A stretch of DNA of 64,000 nt. It comes from Rhodobacteraceae bacterium LNNU 3342. Lineage in GTDB: Bacteria > Pseudomonadota > Alphaproteobacteria > Rhodobacterales > Rhodobacteraceae. The notes beneath the pieces are model-generated. The model was not told where the DNA came from. It did not search any database and was given only the letters and a program-made list of their open reading frames with translations. The stretch lies in contig VUAW01000008.1 of assembly GCA_008711135.1 (NCBI GenBank), positions 1 to 64,000 of the forward strand. Reading direction: 5' to 3'. Below, piece by piece: positions 26,837-36,012 of the stretch. The translations under genes were made by a program, and so were the position numbers. Each line of letters begins with the position of its first letter. Position 1 is the stretch's first letter.

Positions 26837-27960
26837 CTCTCTCCGTCGAGGCGGAATTCATTCACGCGGGTCTGCCCCTCTGGCGTCAGTTCCCAGTGGC
26901 GGTGGTCCTCTGGCCCATGAGGAACGGCCCGGATCAGCCCCTCCGCCTCCAGCCGTGCAAGGGCACGGCGGGGCGGCGTCCCGTGGTAGGCGCGCAACAG
27001 CCCCTCATCGCTGCGAAAGCCGGGGCTGGCATGGTCACGCGCCAGCCGGTCGAGCGTCAGAAGCACCTGCCGCGCCCGCAGTCGCCGCGCCGCCCGCCGA
27101 TCCCGCAATACCGCCCAGAGCAATCCCCGCCCCGGCGCTGCCAGCACTGAAACCGTTACGATGGCCGATGCGACAAGCACGATCAGTGGCCCCGTGGACA
27201 ATCCCCGCCCTGCTGCGCTAAGCCCCGCGCCCAGCACCCCCGACAGGATGCCAAATCCCGCCGACAGCGCCACCATCGGCCCCAGCCGATCCACCCATTG
27301 CCGGGCCGCCGCCGCTGGCGCGATGATCATCGCCGTCATCAGCACCACGCCCACCATCTGCAGACCCACGACAATCGCCAGCGCGATCATCACGGTCAGC
27401 GCCAGATCCAGCGCCAGCACCGGCAGGCCCAGCGTCGTGGCAAAGCCCGGATCGAACGTCGCCACCTTGAATTCTTTCCAGAAGGCGAGGATCAGGATCA
27501 GCGCCACCGCCGTTACCCCGCCCATGATCCACAGGTCCGACCGCAGCAGTGCCGCCGCCTGCCCGAACAGGAAGCTGTCCAGCCCCGCCTGCCCCGCGCC
27601 CTGCGTCGTCTGGATGTAGGTCAGCAGAACCACGCCCGCCGCAAAGAAGATACCCAGCACGATGCCCAGCGCCGCATCGGTCTTGAGCCGGGTGGTCCGG
27701 GTCAGCCACAGCACTGTCACCGCCGCCAGCGTGCCGGTCAGGAAGGCGCCGGTCAGCAGGCTTGGCAGGTCGCGGCTTCCGGCTGCCAGAAACCCCAGGC
27801 AGATCCCAGGCAACGCCGCATGCGACAGCACATCCCCGATCAGGCTTTGCCGGCGCAGCACCGCGAAGGCGCCCAGCACGCCGCTTGTCAGCCCCAGCAG
27901 CACCGCCCCGGCCAGGACCGTCTGCACGGTGTAATCCTGAAGCAGTGCCAGCAGCGTCAT
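26833..27960 (-). CDS. Metal ABC transporter permease, second subunit, with winged-helix tail
   Basis: A 375-residue ABC-3 permease: GLTSGVLGAFAVLRRQSLIGDVLSHAALPGICLGFL near 22-57, and VVGLQMVGVVLMTAMIIAPAAAARQW near 200-225. The last 95 residues again form a soluble winged-helix-like domain (RARQVLLTLDRLARDHASPG, ALARLEAEGLIRAVPHGPEDHRHWELTPEG). It is paralogous to the downstream permease, so both membrane subunits of one transporter carry DNA-binding-type tails. Coupled by 4-nt overlaps to the ATPase gene upstream and the other permease downstream. Confidence 0.88.
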   Translation of the reverse strand: MTLLALLQDYTVQTVLAGAVLLGLTSGVLGAFAVLRRQSLIGDVLSHAALPGICLGFLAAGSRDLPSLLTGAFLTGTLAAVTVLWLTRTTRLKTDAALGIVLGIFFAAGVVLLTYIQTTQGAGQAGLDSFLFGQAAALLRSDLWIMGGVTAVALILILAFWKEFKVATFDPGFATTLGLPVLALDLALTVMIALAIVVGLQMVGVVLMTAMIIAPAAAARQWVDRLGPMVALSAGFGILSGVLGAGLSAAGRGLSTGPLIVLVASAIVTVSVLAAPGRGLLWAVLRDRRAARRLRARQVLLTLDRLARDHASPGFRSDEGLLRAYHGTPPRRALARLEAEGLIRAVPHGPEDHRHWELTPEGQTRVNEFRLDGES

Positions 27961-28727
27961 GGCGCCCCGTCCGGCCCCAGAAGCGTGATCTGCCCGCCAT
28001 AGGTGCGTCGCAGGTTTTCAGCGGTGTAGATGTCATCCACCGGCCCCTGAGCGATCACCCGGACGTTCAGCATCACCAGCCAATCGAAATAGCGCCGCAC
28101 CGTCTGAAGGTCGTGATGAACCACCACCACCGTCTTGCCCGCGTCGCGCAGGCCCTTCAGGATCGCCACGATTGCCCGTTCGGTGGTGGCATCGACGCCG
28201 GCCATGGGTTCATCAAGAAAGTAGATGTCTGCGTCCTGGACCAGCGCCCGGGCGATGAAGACCCGCTGCTGCTGCCCGCCTGAGAGCTGGCTGATCTGCC
28301 GGGCGGCATAGTCCTGCATCCCTACCTGTTCCAGCGCCGCCAGCGCGCGTGCCCGTTCCGCACGGCCCGGACGGCGGAACCAGCCCAACTGCCCGTAAAG
28401 CCCCATCGTCACCACATCGACGACAGTGGTGGGAAAGTCCCAGTCGACGCTCGATCGCTGCGGTACGTAGCCTACTTCGCGCCGCATGTCCCCATATGGC
28501 CGACCAAAGAAACGGACATGCCCAGCCACAGGCTTTACCAGTCCCAGCGCCGCCTTGATCAGCGTGGACTTGCCCGCCCCGTTGGGGCCGACAATCGCGG
28601 CCATGACCCCGGGCGGTATATCAAGATCAATGTCCCACAGCACCGGCTTGCGGTGATACGTGGCGGTCAGATCCTCGATATGAAGCGCGAGTTCGGGTTC
28701 ATGCAAGGCGGCCTGTGCAGAGGTCAT
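27957..28727 (-). CDS. Metal ABC transporter ATP-binding protein
   Basis: A 256-residue ATPase that drives the importer. Walker A is GPNGAGKSTL (about 48-57), the Q-loop is in YVPQRSSVDWDFPTTV, the ABC signature is LSGGQQQRVFIARAL and Walker B is DIYFLDEPMAGVD, followed by the H-loop VVVHHDLQTV. RSSVDWDFPTTVVDVV is typical of the manganese/zinc branch. The ATG at 28727 has GGGAG upstream; the longer frame to 28784 would run into the substrate-binding gene. Overlaps the permease start by 4 nt. Confidence 0.93.
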   Translation of the reverse strand: MTSAQAALHEPELALHIEDLTATYHRKPVLWDIDLDIPPGVMAAIVGPNGAGKSTLIKAALGLVKPVAGHVRFFGRPYGDMRREVGYVPQRSSVDWDFPTTVVDVVTMGLYGQLGWFRRPGRAERARALAALEQVGMQDYAARQISQLSGGQQQRVFIARALVQDADIYFLDEPMAGVDATTERAIVAILKGLRDAGKTVVVVHHDLQTVRRYFDWLVMLNVRVIAQGPVDDIYTAENLRRTYGGQITLLGPDGAP

Positions 28728-28762
28728 GGCAGCTCCCTTCGGCCGCGAGGATGCGACGGCGC

Positions 28763-29713
28763 CTAGGGATTGCCAAGGCCCCATTGCGCAGCCCAGTCGG
28801 CCAGCGGCTCAGGCCATTCGGGGGGCGTGCCGCCCAGCGCCTGTGTGATCGTCAGGGTATTGGCGCGGATCATGCCGATATAGGTCCCCTCGGGCGTGCC
28901 GGCGTCGCCCAAGGCATCTGAATACAGCTGCCCGCCCAGTTCGACGCTATGGCCCCGGTCGCGCAGCGCCTCGCGCAGGGCCTCGATGCTGCGGGGATTG
29001 ATCGTGCTTTCCACGAATACCGCAGGCACCCCATGGGCCGCCACATCATCGGCGGTTTCCCGAATGTCGGCGATGCTGGCCTCGGACTTGGTGGTCAAGC
29101 CCTGCAGGGCGATTTCAGTGATGCCATAGGCGCGGGCGAAATAACCAAAGGCGTCGTGGGCCGTCACCAGCACCCGCGATCCTTCGGGAATCGCGGCGAT
29201 GCTGGCGCCCACCCATCCATGCAGCGCCGCAAGCTGGTTGGCATAAACCTCGGCCCGCGGGGTCACATCCGCGCAGCCCAGATCGGCCAGAAGCTCTGCC
29301 AGTGGGGCGATGGTCCGGGACCACAGGCTGACATCCATCCATAGATGCGGATCCACGCCATAGCGATCATCCGTACGGATCAGGTCCGTCCCTTCAGCGA
29401 TGGCGGGCCCGATCGCGAGCGTCCGCCGATCCCGCCCGACCCGGTCAAGCACCGTGGCCAGCTGCCCTTCCAGCCCAAGACCCACGTACAACAGCGCATC
29501 CGCCTGCTGCAGCCGCCTTACATCCGCTGGCGTCGGCTGGAACAGGTGCGGGTCGATGCCGGGACCCATCAGTGCCTCGACCTCGGCACAGTCTCCGGCC
29601 ACCTGTGCGGCCACGTCGGCCAGCATCCCCACCGTCGCAACAACCCGCGGCGTTTCGGCCGCCGCCGCCGTTCCCAAAAGTGCCGTCGCCGTAGCCAGAA
29701 CCAAGTATCGCAT
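28763..29713 (-). CDS. Metal ABC transporter periplasmic binding protein (manganese/zinc type)
   Basis: A 316-residue cluster A-I solute receptor with a signal peptide (about 1-20, LATATALLGTAAAAE). Metal ligands likely include His56 (PGIDPHLFQ), His123 (DPHLWMD) and a third histidine in VTAHDAFGYF, with an acidic residue in FVESTINP. The His-rich loop of ZnuA proteins is absent, which favours manganese. The ATG at 29713 has an AGGAGG ribosome binding site. It is first gene of the receptor-ATPase-permease-permease operon behind a Fur/Mur-like operator. Confidence 0.92.
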   Translation of the reverse strand: MRYLVLATATALLGTAAAAETPRVVATVGMLADVAAQVAGDCAEVEALMGPGIDPHLFQPTPADVRRLQQADALLYVGLGLEGQLATVLDRVGRDRRTLAIGPAIAEGTDLIRTDDRYGVDPHLWMDVSLWSRTIAPLAELLADLGCADVTPRAEVYANQLAALHGWVGASIAAIPEGSRVLVTAHDAFGYFARAYGITEIALQGLTTKSEASIADIRETADDVAAHGVPAVFVESTINPRSIEALREALRDRGHSVELGGQLYSDALGDAGTPEGTYIGMIRANTLTITQALGGTPPEWPEPLADWAAQWGLGNP

Positions 29714-29762
29714 CGCATCCTCCTGTTCCCCAGCCAAGGTAGCACGGACCCACGCAAACGCA

Positions 29763-29781
29763 ATTGCAAATCATTCTCAAC
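29763..29781 (-). promoter_or_regulatory. Fur/Mur-like operator of the metal importer
   Basis: ATTGCAAATCATTCTCAAC (read on the plus strand) has the imperfect A/T-rich dyad of Fur-superfamily operators; on the coding strand it contains TGAGAATGATTTGCAAT. It lies 50-68 bp before the receptor start. In Rhodobacterales the manganese regulator Mur binds such sites before mnt/sit operons. It lies also just upstream of the divergent methyltransferase. Assignment to Mur rather than Fur or Irr is inference. Confidence 0.55.
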
Positions 29782-29824
29782 TATGACGCTGTTCCCTGCT
29801 CCATACCTTTGGCATAATCAGATT

Positions 29825-30418
29825 ATGGGACCTGAGGACATCATCCCGATCTATCGGCGTCACGCTGGCGCGTTTGACAGGCTGCGAACCCACGCGCTGT
29901 TCGAACGCCCTTGGCTGGAGCGGTTCGTCGCGGCCCTGCCCGGCAACGACGTGCTGGACCTCGGCTGCGGGATGGGGGAGCCGCTTGCCGCCTGGCTGCT
30001 GGGCCAGGGCTGCCGGATCACGGGTGTGGATACTTCTGACGGGCTGCTCGCACTGGCGCGTGCGCGGTTCCCTGATCACCGGTGGATCGAACATGACATG
30101 CGCACCCTTGCCCTTCCCGACAGATTCGCTGGGATCCTTGCCTGGGACAGCTTCTTCCTGCTGACCCCCAGCGACCAGCGGCAGATGTTCGAGGTCTTTC
30201 GCTGCCATGCGAAGCCGGGGGCGGCACTGATGTTCACCTCCGGCCCCTCCGAATCGCAAAGCTGGGGAGAGTTCGAGGGCGAGGCGCTCTATCACGCCAG
30301 CCTGTCGCCTGAAGAATACCGGTCGCTGCTGGACCTGCACGGGTTCGACGTCATGGACCATCGCGCCAATGATCCCGGCTGCGACTACCATACGATATGG
30401 CTGGCGCGCGCCCGGTGA
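29825..30418 (+). CDS. Class I SAM-dependent methyltransferase
   Basis: A 197-residue Rossmann-fold methyltransferase. The SAM-binding motif I is VLDLGCGMGEPLAAWL (about 43-58), motif II is ITGVDTSDGLLALAR (about 65-79), the acidic loop is EHDMRTLALPDRFAGILAWDSF. Substrate unknown. The start is uncertain: ATG 29825 gives the tightest domain, ATG 29783 would add 14 residues; neither has a good ribosome binding site. It is divergent from the metal importer and precedes tRNA-Gly. Confidence 0.8.
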   Translation: MGPEDIIPIYRRHAGAFDRLRTHALFERPWLERFVAALPGNDVLDLGCGMGEPLAAWLLGQGCRITGVDTSDGLLALARARFPDHRWIEHDMRTLALPDRFAGILAWDSFFLLTPSDQRQMFEVFRCHAKPGAALMFTSGPSESQSWGEFEGEALYHASLSPEEYRSLLDLHGFDVMDHRANDPGCDYHTIWLARAR

Positions 30419-30468
30419 TTTTTCCTCTTGCCACCACCTGCGAATACCCGTAGATCAGCCCCCGGAGC

Positions 30469-30543
30469 GCGGGCGTAGCTCAGGGGTAGAGCATAACCTT
30501 GCCAAGGTTAGGGTCGTGAGTTCGAATCTCATCGCCCGCTCCA
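30469..30543 (+). tRNA. tRNA-Gly (anticodon GCC)
   Basis: A 75-nt cloverleaf with encoded CCA (30541-30543). The acceptor GCGGGCG pairs with CGCCCGC, D arm GTAGCTCAGGGGTAGAGC, anticodon loop TTGCCAA (GCC) and T loop GTTCGAATC. It lies between the methyltransferase and the his operon. Confidence 0.96.
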
Positions 30544-30628
30544 ATCTTCCCGACAGATGAACAGCACGGGGGCCTTCCCCTGCCCCGGCCTGCGGCCTAT
30601 AAGGCGCCGAAACATGGCAGGGGACGAC

Positions 30629-31216
30629 ATGCGAAGCGCCACCATCACCCGCAAGACGGCCGAAACCGACATTACGGTCACCGTGAACCTAGACGGCACC
30701 GGGACCTATGACAACCAGACCGGGGTCGGCTTTTTCGACCACATGCTGGACCAGTTGGCGCGCCATTCCCTGATCGACATGACCGTGCGCGCTACCGGCG
30801 ACCTGCACATCGACGACCACCACACGGTAGAGGACACGGGAATCGCCCTTGGCCAGGCGCTGGCTCAGGCGCTGGGCGACAAGCGCGGCATCCGCCGCTA
30901 TGGCGAATGCCACCTGCCGATGGACGATGCGCAGGTGCGTTGCGCGCTGGACCTTTCGGCACGGCCCTATCTGTTCTGGAACGTCGATTTCCCCACTGCG
31001 CAGATCGGCCGCTTTGACACCGAACTGGTGCGGGAATTCTTCCAGGCGTTTGCCACCCATGGCGGCATCACCCTGCACCTGGACCGCCTGCACGGCCTGA
31101 ACAGCCACCACATCGCCGAGGCGGCGTTCAAGGCTGTCGCCCGCGCGCTGCGCCTTGCCGTGGAAACCGATCCGCGCAAGGCCGATGCGATTCCCTCGAC
31201 GAAAGGCGCGCTCTGA
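30629..31216 (+). CDS. hisB: Imidazoleglycerol-phosphate dehydratase
   Basis: Dehydrates imidazole glycerol phosphate in histidine synthesis; a monofunctional 195-residue enzyme without the phosphatase domain of enterobacterial HisB. Signatures: [16 protein letters not shown] (about 33-48), [17 protein letters not shown] (about 62-78) and the C-terminal mirror [23 protein letters not shown] (about 147-169), with the metal-binding histidines. ATG 30629 is preferred because AGGGGA precedes it; ATG 30614 lies just before without one. A TATAAG at 30598-30603 may be the operon -10. hisH starts on the stop codon. Confidence 0.95.
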   Translation: MRSATITRKTAETDITVTVNLDGTGTYDNQTGVGFFDHMLDQLARHSLIDMTVRATGDLHIDDHHTVEDTGIALGQALAQALGDKRGIRRYGECHLPMDDAQVRCALDLSARPYLFWNVDFPTAQIGRFDTELVREFFQAFATHGGITLHLDRLHGLNSHHIAEAAFKAVARALRLAVETDPRKADAIPSTKGAL

Positions 31217-31854
31217 TGCTGACGGTGCTCGTTGACTACGAAAGCGGCAATCTGCACTCGGCTGAAAAGGCCTTTCAGCGCATGGCGAGAGAGCTCGACG
31301 CCGGCGAGATCCTCGTGACCTCGCGGGCCGAGGATGTGGCCCGTGCCGACCGGATCGTACTGCCCGGCGACGGCGCCTTCCCCGCCTGCCGCAAGGCGCT
31401 GGATCAAACCGGCGGCGTCTTCGAGGCAATCGAGGAAGCCGTGACCCGCGGGGGCCGCCCCTTCCTTGGCATCTGCGTCGGGATGCAGATGATGGCCAGC
31501 TGGGGCCGGGAATATTCCGACACCCGCGGTTTTGACTGGATCGGCGGAGAGGTCGTGCGGATCGAACCTGCGAATCCTGCGCTCAAGGTCCCCCACATGG
31601 GCTGGAACGATCTTGTGGTCGACAACCCGCACCCGGTTCTGGATGGCATCCAGACGGGTGAACATGCGTATTTCGTCCACTCCTACCACTTCCGCGTGGC
31701 CGATCCCGCCGAACGGCTGGCGCATGTGGAGTATGGCCAAGAGCTTACCGCCATCATCGGCCGCGACAACATCGTCGGCACCCAGTTCCACCCGGAAAAA
31801 AGCCAGCGCGCGGGCCTGCGCCTGATCGCGAACTTCCTGCGCTGGAACCCTTGA
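31216..31854 (+). CDS. hisH: Imidazole glycerol phosphate synthase, glutamine amidotransferase subunit
   Basis: Releases ammonia from glutamine for HisF. The 212-residue class I amidotransferase starts LTVLVDYESGNLHS, has the nucleophilic cysteine in FLGICVGMQMMA near residue 83, and the His/Glu pair in GTQFHPEKSQ near 190. Translation is coupled to hisB by a 1-nt overlap. It is separated from its partner hisF by hisA, the usual order. Confidence 0.96.
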   Translation: MLTVLVDYESGNLHSAEKAFQRMARELDAGEILVTSRAEDVARADRIVLPGDGAFPACRKALDQTGGVFEAIEEAVTRGGRPFLGICVGMQMMASWGREYSDTRGFDWIGGEVVRIEPANPALKVPHMGWNDLVVDNPHPVLDGIQTGEHAYFVHSYHFRVADPAERLAHVEYGQELTAIIGRDNIVGTQFHPEKSQRAGLRLIANFLRWNP

Positions 31855-31920
31855 CCGGCAGGCTTTGCAAAGCCGCCAAGCTGTGCCAGAACCCGCGCGA
31901 CACCAACCCCGGAGACCGCC

Positions 31921-32646
31921 ATGATCCTTTATCCCGCCATCGACCTCAAGGACGGCCAGTGCGTCCGGCTCTACAAGGGCGAGATGGCACAGGCCACGGT
32001 CTTCAACGATGATCCCGCCGCGCAGGCCCGCGCCTTTCAGGATGCCGGGTGTGAGTGGCTGCATCTGGTGGACCTGAACGGCGCCTTCGCCGGGGAACCG
32101 GTAAACGCAGCGGCGGTTGAATCGATCCTTGCCGCCCTGGACGTTCCCGCCCAGCTTGGCGGCGGGATCCGTGACATGGCGACCATCGATCGTTGGCTGT
32201 CCAAGGGGCTGTCGCGAGTGATCCTGGGCACCGTCGCCGTCGAAAATCCCGATCTGGTGCGCGAAGCCGCCCGCGCCTTTCCCGGGCAGGTCGCCGTCGG
32301 CATCGACGCGCGCCAAGGCCGCGTTGCCACCCGTGGCTGGGCCGAGGAAACCGACGTGACGGTCACTGACCTCGCCCGCAGCTTTGAAGACGCTGGCGTC
32401 GCCGCCATCATCTACACCGACATCAACCGCGACGGCGCGATGCAGGGCCCCAACATCGAAGCGACGGAAGCCCTTGCCCGTGCGGTATCGATCCCGGTCA
32501 TCGCCTCTGGCGGCGTTTCCTCGATGGCCGACCTGATCGCGCTTCGCGACACGGGCGTCATTGCTGGTGCTATCTCTGGCCGTGCGCTTTATGACGGCGC
32601 CATCGACTTGGCAGCGGCGCTGGCCGCCCTTCGTGAGGACGCCTGA
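31921..32646 (+). CDS. hisA: ProFAR isomerase (phosphoribosylformimino-AICAR-phosphate isomerase)
   Basis: Amadori isomerisation of ProFAR to PRFAR on a beta-alpha barrel of 241 residues. Two half-barrel phosphate sites are visible: [19 protein letters not shown] with the catalytic Asp8, and [17 protein letters not shown] with the second aspartate near 129. AQLGGGIRD and [10 protein letters not shown] mark the phosphate loops. A 66-bp gap precedes it, ending in GGAGACCGCC. It overlaps hisF by one base. Confidence 0.96.
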   Translation: MILYPAIDLKDGQCVRLYKGEMAQATVFNDDPAAQARAFQDAGCEWLHLVDLNGAFAGEPVNAAAVESILAALDVPAQLGGGIRDMATIDRWLSKGLSRVILGTVAVENPDLVREAARAFPGQVAVGIDARQGRVATRGWAEETDVTVTDLARSFEDAGVAAIIYTDINRDGAMQGPNIEATEALARAVSIPVIASGGVSSMADLIALRDTGVIAGAISGRALYDGAIDLAAALAALREDA

Positions 32647-33407
32647 TGCTCAAGACCCGGATCATTCCCTGCCTCGACGTGGCCGATGGGCGCGTCGTCA
32701 AGGGCGTGAACTTCGTCAACCTGATTGACGCTGGCGACCCGGTCGAGGCTGCCAAAGCCTATGACGCCGCTGGCGCTGATGAGCTCTGCTTCCTCGACAT
32801 TCACGCGACGCACGAAAACCGTGGCACGATGTTCGATCTGGTAACGCGGACGGCAGAACAATGCTTCATGCCGCTGACCGTCGGCGGCGGGGTTCGGACC
32901 GTGGCGGATGTGCGGGCATTGCTGCTCGCCGGGGCGGACAAGGTCAGCTTTAACTCGGCCGCCGTCGCGAATCCCGACGTGGTGGCAGAGGCCGCCGACC
33001 ACTTCGGCAGCCAATGCATTGTCGTTGCCATCGACGCCAAGACTGTTGAACCCGGCCGGTGGGAAATCTTCACCCATGGCGGCCGCAAGCCGACTGGGAT
33101 CGACGCAGTGGAATTCGCCGGCACCGTCGCTGCCAAGGGGGCCGGGGAAATCCTGCTGACCAGCATGGACCGTGACGGCACGCGCGCCGGCTTCAACATC
33201 CCGCTGACCCGCGCGATTTCTGACGCGGTATCCATCCCGGTCATCGCCTCGGGCGGCGTGGGCAATCTGGATCACCTGGTTGAGGGCGTGACAGAGGGCG
33301 GCGCCAGCGCGGTGCTCGCCGCCTCCATCTTCCACTTCGGTGACTACACCGTTGCCCAGGCCAAGGCCCATATGGCTGCCGCTGGCATCCCCATGAGGCT
33401 CGCATGA
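32646..33407 (+). CDS. hisF: Imidazole glycerol phosphate synthase, cyclase subunit
   Basis: Uses ammonia from HisH to close the imidazole ring and release AICAR. The 253-residue barrel starts [22 protein letters not shown], with catalytic Asp11 and the second aspartate in [16 protein letters not shown] near residue 130. VGGGVRT and [12 protein letters not shown] are the phosphate loops. It overlaps hisE by 4 nt and is homologous to the adjacent hisA. Confidence 0.97.
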   Translation: MLKTRIIPCLDVADGRVVKGVNFVNLIDAGDPVEAAKAYDAAGADELCFLDIHATHENRGTMFDLVTRTAEQCFMPLTVGGGVRTVADVRALLLAGADKVSFNSAAVANPDVVAEAADHFGSQCIVVAIDAKTVEPGRWEIFTHGGRKPTGIDAVEFAGTVAAKGAGEILLTSMDRDGTRAGFNIPLTRAISDAVSIPVIASGGVGNLDHLVEGVTEGGASAVLAASIFHFGDYTVAQAKAHMAAAGIPMRLA

Positions 33408-33718
33408 CCACGCTCGATCGTCTCGCCGCCACGATCGAGGCTCGCAAGACCGCTGATCCCGACAGTAGCTGGACCGCCAAGCTCCTGTCCCGCGGCCCCG
33501 AAAAATGCGCCGAGAAGTTCGGCGAGGAAGCCGTTGAAGCCATCATCGAAGCCGTCAAGGGCGACCGCGCCCGCCTCACGTCCGAGGCGGCGGATGTCCT
33601 CTACCACCTTCTTGTGATGCTGGCCGCGCGGGACGTGCCGTTGTCGGATGTCATGGCCGAACTCGACCGGCGCGAAGGCACGTCAGGCGTTACTGAAAAA
33701 GCCAGCCGCCAACCCTGA
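33404..33718 (+). CDS. hisE: Phosphoribosyl-ATP pyrophosphatase
   Basis: Hydrolyses phosphoribosyl-ATP to phosphoribosyl-AMP, an early histidine step. The 104-residue all-alpha MazG-like enzyme shows [24 protein letters not shown] (about 23-46), the ExxE metal ligands in [11 protein letters not shown], and [14 protein letters not shown] (about 57-70). It is monofunctional; hisI is not in the window. Last gene of the hisBHAFE unit. Confidence 0.95.
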   Translation: MTTLDRLAATIEARKTADPDSSWTAKLLSRGPEKCAEKFGEEAVEAIIEAVKGDRARLTSEAADVLYHLLVMLAARDVPLSDVMAELDRREGTSGVTEKASRQP

Positions 33719-33720
33719 CA

Positions 33721-33737
33721 GCGCCGCGCAGCGGCGC
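33721..33737 (+). terminator. Hairpin after hisE
   Basis: GCGCCGC (33721-33727) and GCGGCGC (33731-33737) form a perfect GC stem with a 3-nt loop two bases after the hisE stop. There is no T-run, so it is a weak or factor-dependent terminator at best. Confidence 0.4.
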
Positions 33738-33788
33738 CCGGCCCAACGGGATGAGATGCGCCAGCATCGAAGACGGGCGGGAGAGCCC

Positions 33789-34208
33789 CTAGAACAGGCG
33801 CGCGTGGTCGATCTTCGGGCATCTATCCTGCACGACGCGCACGCCCCGCTCCTCGGCCAGCGCCGCAGCCTCGGTATTCCGCACCCCGATCTGCATCCAC
33901 ACGCACTTCAGGTCCGGAAACTGCGCCAGCGCCTCTTCGACCACCGGCAGGACATGCTCTGACCGGCGGAAGATATCCACCATGTCCACGCCGCCCTCAA
34001 TCTCGGCAAGCGAGCCGCAGATGGATTCACCTCCGAACTTCTCGCCCGCATGGCCGGGGTTCACCGGAATCACCCGGTAACCGACCTGCGCAAGATAGCG
34101 CGCGACGCCGTTGCTGGGCCGCATCGGGTTGGTTGAAAAACCGACTACCGCAATCGTGCGGCACTCAGTCAGGATCTCTCTCAGGTCACTGTCGCTGATC
34201 TGGCTCAT
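33789..34208 (-). CDS. CoA-binding domain protein (YccU type)
   Basis: A 139-residue protein consisting of one CoA-binding Rossmann domain, as in succinyl-CoA synthetase alpha N-termini. Landmarks are TIAVVGFSTNPMRPSNGVARYL (about 19-40), YRVIPVNPGHAGEKFGGES and the CVWMQIGVRN segment. The role is unknown. The start at 34208 gives the family N-terminus; an in-frame ATG at 34241 would add 11 residues. Divergent from prfC with 76 bp between starts. Confidence 0.85.
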   Translation of the reverse strand: MSQISDSDLREILTECRTIAVVGFSTNPMRPSNGVARYLAQVGYRVIPVNPGHAGEKFGGESICGSLAEIEGGVDMVDIFRRSEHVLPVVEEALAQFPDLKCVWMQIGVRNTEAAALAEERGVRVVQDRCPKIDHARLF

Positions 34209-34284
34209 GCACTTGTTATAGTGCGTCGCCGCCTGCGGCAAAGGCCCGATTGCGCGACGCGCGGTGCTGCCCTATATCCCGCGC

Positions 34285-35892
34285 ATGCTCGACCAATCGC
34301 ACAACCGCCCTGCCCTGCCGCCCGAGATCGCGCGGCGCCGTACCTTCGCCATCATCTCGCATCCGGATGCGGGCAAGACGACCTTGACCGAAAAGTTCCT
34401 GCTGTTCGGCGGCGCCATCCAGATGGCCGGTCAAGTTCGCGCCAAGGGCGAGGCGCGGCGGACGCGCTCGGACTTCATGCAGATGGAAAAGGACCGCGGT
34501 ATTTCGGTTTCCGCTTCGGCCATGTCGTTTGACTACGGGCAGTTCCGCTTCAACCTGGTCGACACCCCCGGCCACTCGGACTTCTCTGAGGACACCTACC
34601 GCACCCTGACGGCGGTGGATGCGGCGATCATGGTCATCGACGGCGCCAAGGGCGTGGAGTCCCAGACCCGCAAGCTGTTCGAGGTCTGCCGCCTGCGCGA
34701 CCTGCCGATCCTGACCTTCTGCAACAAGATGGACCGCGAAGCCCGCGACACGTTCGAGATCATCGACGAGATCCAGGAAAACCTCGCCATTGACGTGACA
34801 CCGGCATCCTGGCCGATCGGCATGGGCCGCGACTTCGTGGGCTGCTACGACATCCTGCGCGACCGGCTGGAACTGATGGACCGGGCCGACCGCAACCGCG
34901 TGGCAGAATCGATCAAGATCGAAGGTCTGGATGACCCGAAGCTCGCCGAACATGTCCCGGCCGACCTGCTCGAAAAGCTGCGCGAAGAGCTGGAAATGGC
35001 GCGGGAACTTCTGCCCGCCTTTGACAGGCAAGCCTTCCTTGACGGCACGCTGACGCCGATCTGGTTCGGCAGCGCCATCAACTCGTTCGGGGTCAAGGAA
35101 CTGATGGACGGCATCGGCCACTACGGCCCCGCCCCGCAGATCCAGCGCGCCGAGGGCCGCGAGATCGCACCCGAAGAAAAGCCTGTGACTGGATTCGTCT
35201 TCAAGGTGCAGGCGAACATGGACCCCAAGCACCGCGACCGGGTGGCTTTCGTCCGCCTTGCCTCGGGCCATTTCGAACGTGGGATGAAGCTTCTGCACGT
35301 CCGGTCGAAAAAGCCGATGGCCGTGTCGAACCCGGTGTTGTTCCTTGCCGCCGACCGCGAACTGGCCGAGGAAGCCTGGGCGGGCGACATCATCGGTATT
35401 CCCAACCACGGCCAGCTTCGCATCGGCGACGCCCTGACCGAGGGCGAGCCGCTGCGCTTCACCGGCATCCCGTCATTTGCGCCCGAACTTCTGCAGAACG
35501 TGCGCGCGGGCGACCCGATGAAGGCAAAGCACCTGGAGAAGGCCCTGATGCAATTCGCTGAGGAAGGCGCGGCCAAGGTCTTCAAGCCGATGATTGGTTC
35601 AGGCTTCATCGTCGGCGTGGTCGGCGCACTGCAGTTCGAGGTGCTCGCCAGCCGGATCGAACTCGAATACGGCCTGCCTGTTCGTTTCGAAAGCTCCCAG
35701 TTCACCTCGGCCCGCTGGATTTCGGGGCCAAAGCTCGACGTGGAAAAGTTCGTGAACACGAACAAGGGCCATATTGCTGCCGACCATGACGGGGATGTTG
35801 TCTACCTCACACGGTTGCAGTGGGACATTGACCGCATTGAGCGTGATCACCCCAGCCTCAAGTTAACGGCCACAAAGGAAATGATGGTCTGA
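34285..35892 (+). CDS. prfC: Peptide chain release factor 3
   Basis: GTPase that recycles RF1/RF2 from the ribosome after termination. The 535-residue protein has the G domain with ISHPDAGKTTLTEK (P-loop, about 23-36), DTPGHSDFSEDTYR (G3), and CNKMDREARD (G4), then domain II (FVFKVQANMDPKHRDRVAF) and the RF3 C-terminal domain (FVGCYD, ASRIELEYGLPVRFE). Length matches RF3 (about 530) rather than EF-G. ATG 34285 chosen as the family start; ATG 34264 is an in-frame alternative. Followed by a good terminator. Confidence 0.96.
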   Translation: MLDQSHNRPALPPEIARRRTFAIISHPDAGKTTLTEKFLLFGGAIQMAGQVRAKGEARRTRSDFMQMEKDRGISVSASAMSFDYGQFRFNLVDTPGHSDFSEDTYRTLTAVDAAIMVIDGAKGVESQTRKLFEVCRLRDLPILTFCNKMDREARDTFEIIDEIQENLAIDVTPASWPIGMGRDFVGCYDILRDRLELMDRADRNRVAESIKIEGLDDPKLAEHVPADLLEKLREELEMARELLPAFDRQAFLDGTLTPIWFGSAINSFGVKELMDGIGHYGPAPQIQRAEGREIAPEEKPVTGFVFKVQANMDPKHRDRVAFVRLASGHFERGMKLLHVRSKKPMAVSNPVLFLAADRELAEEAWAGDIIGIPNHGQLRIGDALTEGEPLRFTGIPSFAPELLQNVRAGDPMKAKHLEKALMQFAEEGAAKVFKPMIGSGFIVGVVGALQFEVLASRIELEYGLPVRFESSQFTSARWISGPKLDVEKFVNTNKGHIAADHDGDVVYLTRLQWDIDRIERDHPSLKLTATKEMMV

Positions 35893-35897
35893 TCCTC

Positions 35898-35923
35898 AAG
35901 CCGCGCCCCTAGCGCGGCTTTTT
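35898..35923 (+). terminator. Rho-independent terminator after prfC
   Basis: AAGCCGCG (35898-35905) pairs with CGCGGCTT (35913-35920) around CCCCTAG and continues into TTTTT, 5 nt after the prfC stop. Confidence 0.92.
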
Positions 35924-36012
35924 CCTTACGCCCGTAAAGAACCAAAACGAACCCAAAGCTTTACAAAACGAACATCAGCGCATATCTGCGATACCAACCT
36001 CGGGGGTGCATC

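Noticed and set aside
29345-29824. Upstream extension of the methyltransferase frame
   Set aside because: The extra 160 residues are antisense to the metal-binding receptor gene and its promoter, and the methyltransferase fold starts only after 29825.
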